A stretch of 64,000 nt of DNA from NCBI GenBank assembly GCA_003255065.1, contig QAOA01000393.1, positions 1,555,493-1,619,492 of the forward strand, written 5' to 3'. The notes under the pieces are model-generated. The model was not told the DNA's origin and did no database searches. It saw only the letters and a list, made by a program, of their open reading frames with translations. A program made the position numbers and the translations under genes. This DNA comes from Cercis canadensis (Eukaryota; Streptophyta; Magnoliopsida; Fabales; Fabaceae). This document shows positions 57,888 to 64,000 of the stretch, piece after piece (position 1 is the stretch's first letter; each line of letters begins with the position of its first letter).

Positions 57888-60800
57888 GTCTCCAAGGTGT
57901 TTGATGAATGTTTCAATGAGTAGTAGAAGATCAGATAGTGAGAGAGAGCGAGAGAGAAGGTGATTGTGGTGTGAGGAAAGTCGTAAGGAAGGTTCAGATA
58001 TAAATGGATGGGGAGAAGCGGAATTAAGAAGAGTTAAACACGTGCATGGCCCACCGTTTGAGACACAGCTAAGAATAAGATATTTGGTGCAAAACCAGTT
58101 GCTGTTTGTTTTTGGCGTCTGCTGGTGCTGGTGGGGTTACAAACTATGCATTTTGCTAAGGGTCTTTGTTTGTTGTGCTTTTACATACTTGCCCTTCTCC
58201 GACTTGGTGGACCCTGAATTTTTTCTTTTTCCTGAAAATTTTATTTTGTCCTTTTTGGATGAAAATGGCCCATAAGTATATTTCTTTTTCTTAGAGGTGA
58301 AATTCTAATATAATTAAGATATCATATATTTTCACAAGGAGAGGGAAAATTAAAAAGAAGAAAGAAGTTAAAGGTGCTCTTACCATATGACTCACATGAA
58401 CAAATTACAAATTAGCTGGATCATGATACACTTCATTAGGGAAAAAAAAAAAAAAATTCTAGAAAATCTTAAAGATGGGTTAATGCAAATTTATTTTCTT
58501 TGAAAGTTGTCACTTTTTTATTTGACTTTTCCATTCATATATAACAACTCCAATCTCAAATATATTTAGATCAATGGACTTGGACTATTCTGTTTTATTT
58601 ATAAATAATTATGTTCAACTACCACTTGTCGTAAAGCATCCCTAAAAGTGGTAGAAGTATAATAGTACAATATACGAGCATTCTCAATCATCAGAGTAAA
58701 GAAACGAAAAGAAAAATAAAAAAAGAAAGAAAATATGAGGCTAGTTAGGAAGAAAACATTTTAGGTTGCTGGACCTTTGATTCCCGGTTGTTTTTCCTAA
58801 AGTCGTAGAGGGTATAATATTAGAAAACAAGCTTCTTTTTTTAATTAAAATAAGAAAAAATAAGGGTAATTGGGTAATAATAAAAATGATTTGGAGTTGT
58901 TTGTTCTTGTTCTTGTTTGCTAATAGCATCACAAAGAGCAACAAATTAAGGTGTTGGTGAGTAAACAGTGAAGCAGTTTCCCATCTGTAAAACGCAGCCA
59001 ACTCAGTTTTGTTGAGGCTTCTTGGCATCTTTCATCTAACCTTACAAAGCACTGCTACCGTGGTACCCACATTTTGTCCATGTCTTGTATATGCGTTACC
59101 AGCTTTTTATGGAACGAGAAACCATTAAAAACCGCTACTCGGGTATTTATATGCATATGGGGCCATGGAACCTCCATGAAAACCAAGGGCTCTAATTATG
59201 GACCTTGTCACGTTCTTGGCAATTCAGTTCAGATAGCAGTCAAATTTTTCTTACCAGTCGCAAAGAATGAAACACCGGCAGAGACTTTCTGAACTGTAAT
59301 TCATAATAACTGAGGAAACGTGAAATGGGCCTTATATATATCTGTTTACTAGTTGAGGAGTTTTTCAAGTTTAAAATTTGGTATTAACTCAACTTGTAAT
59401 ATGTATTTCATACTTATAAATATAAATTTTGTGTATGACTCAATATATACATCTATTTGTGTAACTACCTTTTCTCTTGGAAATAACTCAAATGCTCTTG
59501 TTCATTGCTTTATATATTTATGAAAGTGGTATTAGCACTTTTGTACAATGGTAGTTTTAACAACAAATGTAAATATAAATTTGTAACATGCACAATATTC
59601 TACTTTTGAAGAAGGGGAAAAAATGAGGAAACATGCATGAATTTGAATGTGTCATAACTCTCATGAGTCATGTGTGAGTCATATTTGTGGTCCAAGCCAT
59701 CTAAAGGGTAAATACAAGAAACAACAATTTCAGCAGTCAGCATCAACAAGTCCATAGCAGCCAGTGAGTAGTGGTCCAGTTCCAGTGATTTCTATTCCCG
59801 CTGAATTGGCCGGTGCTTGTAGACCACCATCATTTTTTGCCTTTCATTCGCATTTCTTTTCATCGACACATGCTTCTTCTGTTTTTGTAAAAACCATAAT
59901 TTTTAAAACACACCACAAAATTTATCATATAAGAAGCAGAACAGTACATGTTCTTATTTCTGATTACTGATTACTAACCAAACCCCAATAGTTATATTAG
60001 CAATAAGCTTCAACCTTAAGATTTTAAGAAGTTTGATTTGGATTAAGAAAAAAAAATAAAAATCTAAGGTCAAATGATTTTGATCTGAATCAACCTTGAA
60101 TTTAAGAAGTCAGACAAGATAAATTTGAGAATGAGAATATATATGTGCTTCAAAATTAAATACTTATTGTGCAATTTAGCTAAACAAGTGTACTAAATAA
60201 TGAAATATTTTCCCAACAAACAAGAAGGATTCCTTAAGATCTTCTCATTAAATTTCCTTGAAAAAAATAATCCCCCTCATAAAGTCATATACAAGAAATA
60301 ATTCTATTTAATTTATTGTTTTTACTAAAATGGAAGAGAGACATTATGTTGCGATGCCACGAAAAGGCCAAAACAAAATAGTGAAATACATTATTGTCTC
60401 TCTGGCCTCATAAATAAAAATGGTCCCAAATCTGTTTAACAGGATTTTGAATTTAGTATAGACTCTTAAGTCATGTGCTTAAGAAGATTGGAGTAGATAT
60501 CCAAGACAAGATTAATTTTAGGGGCTTGGACCATCATGTGCCATGGGAAGGGGCATTTGGATTTTCTGGTTATAAATAATGTGAAATGATTGTCAGTTCA
60601 ATCATAATTGAATCAACACTAATTAAGTTAGCAACTTAACATTAAAGAGACCATATATGCTGTTTGAAAATTAATTAGCAGACATAATATCAAACACTTT
60701 TACTTACACACCGATTCTGTTGCTGTGTGTAGTAGCATAAGTTAAGAGGCAAAGTCCATGCATGCAGTAGTCGTTTATATACAGTCAACAACTAGCGAGC

Positions 60801-61386
60801 ATCTCAATGTTTTGTACTTTACTCTTTTTTTTAAAATTAAAATATTCATATTCGAAATCTTCATAAAAACACCCTTAAATTATAAAATTCTAAATTTAAA
60901 TGATCGAATTGAGGTGACTGATTAATTTCTTTTGTCCATGCCATATGTTATTTGTAAGATAATGGAAAAATAAATCAAATGCTGATTACAGTTAGATTTG
61001 TTGGTTATAAATCATGTGCCCATCTAATTATAATATGCAAAAATCATTGAGCACGAAGTTAACAACATTTAGCATTAAACAGGGAATATACGCTGTTTAA
61101 GAACAAATTAACAGAGACAAAACCTTATACTTAGATAATGTTCTTTTGTTGTTGCATGCAGTTAAGAGGCATAGCTTCTAGCATATATGCCTTATGATAA
61201 CTTGAGATGTTCTATACTTTGTTTTCTGATTGTCCCCTAAAGGTGAACTTTTCTGAGAGACAAATGGTGTAAGTGAACATTAGAAATTATACACTACCTC
61301 ACACTTGCTAAACTTAAAATGTCAAATATAATTTTCTGCAGGTTCAATGCTGTTTTTAATAAGTTCAGTTATAAGTGCAATGTGAG
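57888..61386. other. Promoter of the SAUR78-like gene and intergenic DNA
   Basis: A GAGAGA-rich leader-like segment (57938-57960) adjoins the SAUR78-like gene. The rest is AT-rich spacer without supported genes. Short frames at 58741-59292 and 59764-59970 have no family resemblance. Confidence 0.5.
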
Positions 61387-61833
61387 ATAATAGGAAAAAG
61401 ATTAATGTGTAAACAGAAGTACTCTTCCGTCTCAATAAAGTACTTTGAAGTTGTCTCTGGAGAGCTTAGGCCCATCAATTCATGCAAGGCCCAATACAAT
61501 GTGACATACCTCCAGAAAAAAAAAAAAAGAATTCATGGACTGACCTCTTTGAAGTTTGAATTCCATTGCATGGAAAAACAAGTGCATGATTAGGGACATG
61601 TCATTTGCCNATAATAGGAAAAAGATTGATGTGTAAACAGAAGTACTCTTCCGCCTCAATAAAGTACTTTGAAGTTGTCTCTGGAGAGCTTAGGCCCATC
61701 AATTCATGTAAGGCCCAATACAACGTGACATACCTCCAAAAAAAAAAAAAAAGAATTCATGGACTGCCCTCTTTGAAGTTTGAATTCCATTGCATGGAAA
61801 AACAAGTGCATGATTAGGGACACGTCATTTGCC
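61387..61833. repeat. 223-bp direct duplication flanking a single N (61610)
   Basis: Copies 61387-61609 and 61611-61833 are equal in length and differ at only about half a dozen positions. A lone N separates them. Probably another unmerged contig overlap; it lies just upstream of the HSP promoter. Confidence 0.87.
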
Positions 61834-61934
61834 TTCAAATTTTAACACGTCTTACGAAGAGTACGGGAACCTGGTTTCCAATTTATCATGGAGGAGGGCA
61901 CGTGTAAGCTAATGACCCCTCCAAGATTCAGGGG

Positions 61935-61984
61935 ACTTTCGAGATCGTTCGGGGTCAGTCCCATAGTGTCACTCTCGAACTTTC
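61935..61984 (+). promoter_or_regulatory. Heat-shock element cluster of the class III HSP gene
   Basis: At 61977-61984 GAA-ct-TTC is a perfect head-to-head pair of HSF half-sites, and CTC at 61972-61974 is in register as an imperfect third unit. About 40 bases upstream (61938-61950) TTC-ga-GAT-cg-TTC is another three-unit site with one mismatch. The cluster lies 20-65 bases upstream of the TATA box, the usual place for functional heat-shock elements. Confidence 0.65.
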
Positions 61985-62001
61985 ACTTCTTAGTCTCACC
62001 C

Positions 62002-62010
62002 TTTTATATG
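62002..62010 (+). promoter_or_regulatory. TATA box of the HSP gene
   Basis: The motif ttttatatg follows the heat-shock elements. Transcription would start near 62035. A leader intron is likely from 62126 (cagag|gtttgt) to 62499 (tttcag|agtat), placing the ATG 31 bases into the second exon. Confidence 0.55.
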
Positions 62011-62529
62011 CCCAAAAAATTTCTCTGCAAACGATCACCTGCTTAACTCTTTTGGCATCACAGGTTCTGTAATATCCATAAATTCGTCGTGCTATTTTCT
62101 CCCTGCGAATCTAATACAGGCAGAGGTTTGTACTCTGAATCTTCCTTTCTTCTTCTATATCTTTTTTTACGGTTAAAAATAGTGAAGTTTATTGGTGATC
62201 AAACCCATTCGAATTTCATTAAAAATGATTTTTTTTGAAGAACAATGTTTCTGCATCTATTTTCCTCGGGTGCTTGTTTCTGGAATAGTTGGTGTTGTTG
62301 ATTTCTGGGTTCGTGCGCGTGAAAAACCCTGCTTACGGAAAATATGTAACGCTTTTCATGACTAGCCATTTTCCTTGCACAGTCCATCAAATAATTCCTA
62401 AAGCCAACCCATTTACTCTTAATCCTTTGTGGGTTTATTTTGGATTTTACTCATTCATTAGTTGCTAACATATGGAGTTGTGGTTTCTGGTAATTTCAGA
62501 GTATTTGTGGGTTCTGAGAATTGGGGAAC

Positions 62530-63841
62530 ATGAGCAGAGCTGCAGATTCATTCAATGATGATTTGGCTTCGGCAGTGAACAATCTGTTTAACTTTCCGGA
62601 AGCCATTGAGAAATTCATGTTTCCTTCGAGGGCACATGACACCCAAGATACCAGAGGTGTGTCTTCCATTCCGGTGGACATATTGGACACTCCCAAGGAG
62701 TATATTTTTTACATGGACGTACCTGGTCTCTCTAAGTCTGAAATTAAGGTATGGTGTACCATAACTCACTTATTTTTCAGTGTGTGTTTGCCTCTAATTT
62801 AATGTTTTTTGGGTATGAAGAAAGGACGAGTATAATTTTGTGCTTCCATTCTAGAGGGGATACTGGTAAGAAGTGAAAACGTCGTTAGGGAATTATTTAT
62901 TTACTTCATCTATGTAAACACTATTTAAGCTCTATTTGCACACGTATGTTTGCATCTAAATTAATAGAACCTTTAAAATGATAACTGTGATACTTCACAA
63001 CTTGTGTGCACTTGGACTTCCTCTTATTTATTCGTAAGCTTATGTTTGCGTGAAATGCCGGTTGAACATCTCTTGCTCAATCATAATTGTGGCTGTAATT
63101 GAGGTTAAAAAGAAAAACTTAGTGTTGTGCTAGCTGATGTTGTTGTACTTGTATAATATACAATAGCATTGATTGAAAGGAAGAAGTTAAGGCAGAGATT
63201 ACTTTGAGTGTAGATGTAGCCATCTGCAGCCACGTATAATCTTTACAATTACAAGCTTGTGTATTTCAGAGTTGTACTATTATGCATACATATGGTCTAT
63301 ATTGCTTCCCAAGTACATTGTCCCCTTGTTTCAACTTTCAGAGTTGTACATTTTGCGTGGATCCCAATAGATGGCACAGTGAGTCTTTAGCAGTAAGAGG
63401 ATTTTTGTGCAGCCGGAGAAGGAAATGAATAGGCTTTGTTAATGTTGATGCTCCGTTAGCTGAAAAAACATGCCTGGCTTTCTTTAATTGTTAATGGAAA
63501 AGAATGCACCTTTGTCTGTGCAAATTGCTTTTTTACAATTGGTAGTGAGATAGATGGATATGAAAGTTGCGCATGCATTGCAGGTAACAGTTGAAGATGA
63601 GAACACACTTGTTGTTGGAAGCAATGGGAAGAGGAAACGAGAAGAAGGTGAAGATGAAGGGTGCAAGTACCTTAGGCTGGAGAGAAGAGCTCCCCAGAAG
63701 CTGTTGAGGAAGTTCCGTTTGCCTGAGAATGCCAATGTATCAGCAATCACTGCGAAATGTGAGAATGGGGTTTTGACTGTGGTTGTTGAGAAGCTTCCTC
63801 CACCGCCCAAAGCTAAAACAGTTGAAGTTGCCATTGCTTAA
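62530..63841 (+). CDS. Small heat-shock protein, class III (17.4 kDa type)
   Basis: Hsp20 chaperone that binds unfolding proteins; class III plant members are reported in the nucleus and cytosol. Exons 62530-62748 and 63584-63841 join in phase 0 to 158 residues. The alpha-crystallin domain begins after [20 protein letters not shown]; the first exon ends PGLSKSEIK and the second starts [12 protein letters not shown]. The domain continues through [20 protein letters not shown] to the conserved [16 protein letters not shown]. An intron inside the alpha-crystallin domain fits class III genes, whereas class I and II genes are mostly intronless. The start is the first [11 protein letters not shown]; the in-frame codons before it have no ATG. 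Heat-shock elements upstream support stress induction. Confidence 0.94.
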
Positions 63842-64000
63842 GGGGAGCCAAAGCCTGGGATTCTTTGGGTTTCTCTTTGTAAACTTGTAGTTTTAGACAA
63901 GTCATCAGCTTCTGGCATCATGTCTTTTCCTTTGAGAGTAATCCCATGCTTTGTTTGTTCTGTTTGTTATGATTAATGAAATTTATTTCGAATTTTAGTT
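63842..64000 (+). other. 3' untranslated region of the HSP gene
   Basis: T-rich sequence with an AATGAA-type polyadenylation signal near 63976. No other feature is present before the window ends. Confidence 0.5.

Noticed and set aside
62521-62529. Upstream start for the HSP
   Set aside because: The codon at 62521 is TTG; the first ATG is 62530 and matches the family N-terminus. The same reasoning moves the first SAUR start to 52795.

Overview
This window is nuclear DNA of a flowering plant, almost certainly a eudicot and probably a woody rosid. The evidence is the AT-rich intergenic DNA, GT-AG introns, plant-only gene families (SAUR, trihelix/ASIL, FAR1, dormancy/auxin-associated, plastid ACP) and plant transposable elements. 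The species cannot be read from the sequence. Gene models were built by hand from reading frames, splice signals and remembered family sequences. Every multi-exon model below keeps an open frame across all its junctions.

Layout. Positions 1-7363 (-): a COP1-interacting-protein-7-like gene whose 3' end lies outside the window. 8-16 kb: AT-rich spacer with a G-box cluster near 11.7 kb and a possible non-coding transcript at 14.0-15.9 kb. 16764-17855 (-): an intronless ASIL-type trihelix factor. About 20.5 kb: tRNA-Ala(TGC). 21837-22624 (+): plastid acyl carrier protein, convergent with a dormancy/auxin-associated gene at 23330-23884 (-). 26.2 kb: a near-perfect 75-bp-arm hairpin. 27655-37817: a complete 10.2-kb Mutator-like element. 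38987-42512 (-): a small J-domain protein. 46.6-47.0 kb: a LINE 3' remnant. 48421-51193 (-): a CIA30-family protein. 52795-53103 (+) and 57519-57887 (-): two different SAUR genes. 62530-63841 (+): a class III small heat-shock protein with heat-shock elements upstream.

The most interesting object is the mobile element. It has 60-bp terminal inverted repeats (two mismatches), a perfect 9-bp target duplication, and a FAR1-type transposase gene with three in-frame stops but no frameshift in its long exon. On its other strand it carries a decayed piece of the nuclear cap-binding protein CBP20 gene and possibly the first exon of a second gene. It is therefore a gene-capturing MULE of the lineage that gave rise to the FAR1/FHY3 light-signalling factors.

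The host genes are not an operon, but their order matters. From memory, CIP7-like, DnaJ, CIA30 and SAUR78-like genes are neighbours in one Arabidopsis chromosome 1 segment, and class III HSP, ASIL1 and dormancy-associated genes are neighbours in another. Here the two sets are interleaved.

Assembly caution: five single-N positions (15136, 20716, 45226, 47263, 61610) are each flanked by nearly identical sequence of 181-346 bp on both sides. This is the signature of contig ends joined without collapsing their overlap. These 'duplications' are probably not biological.
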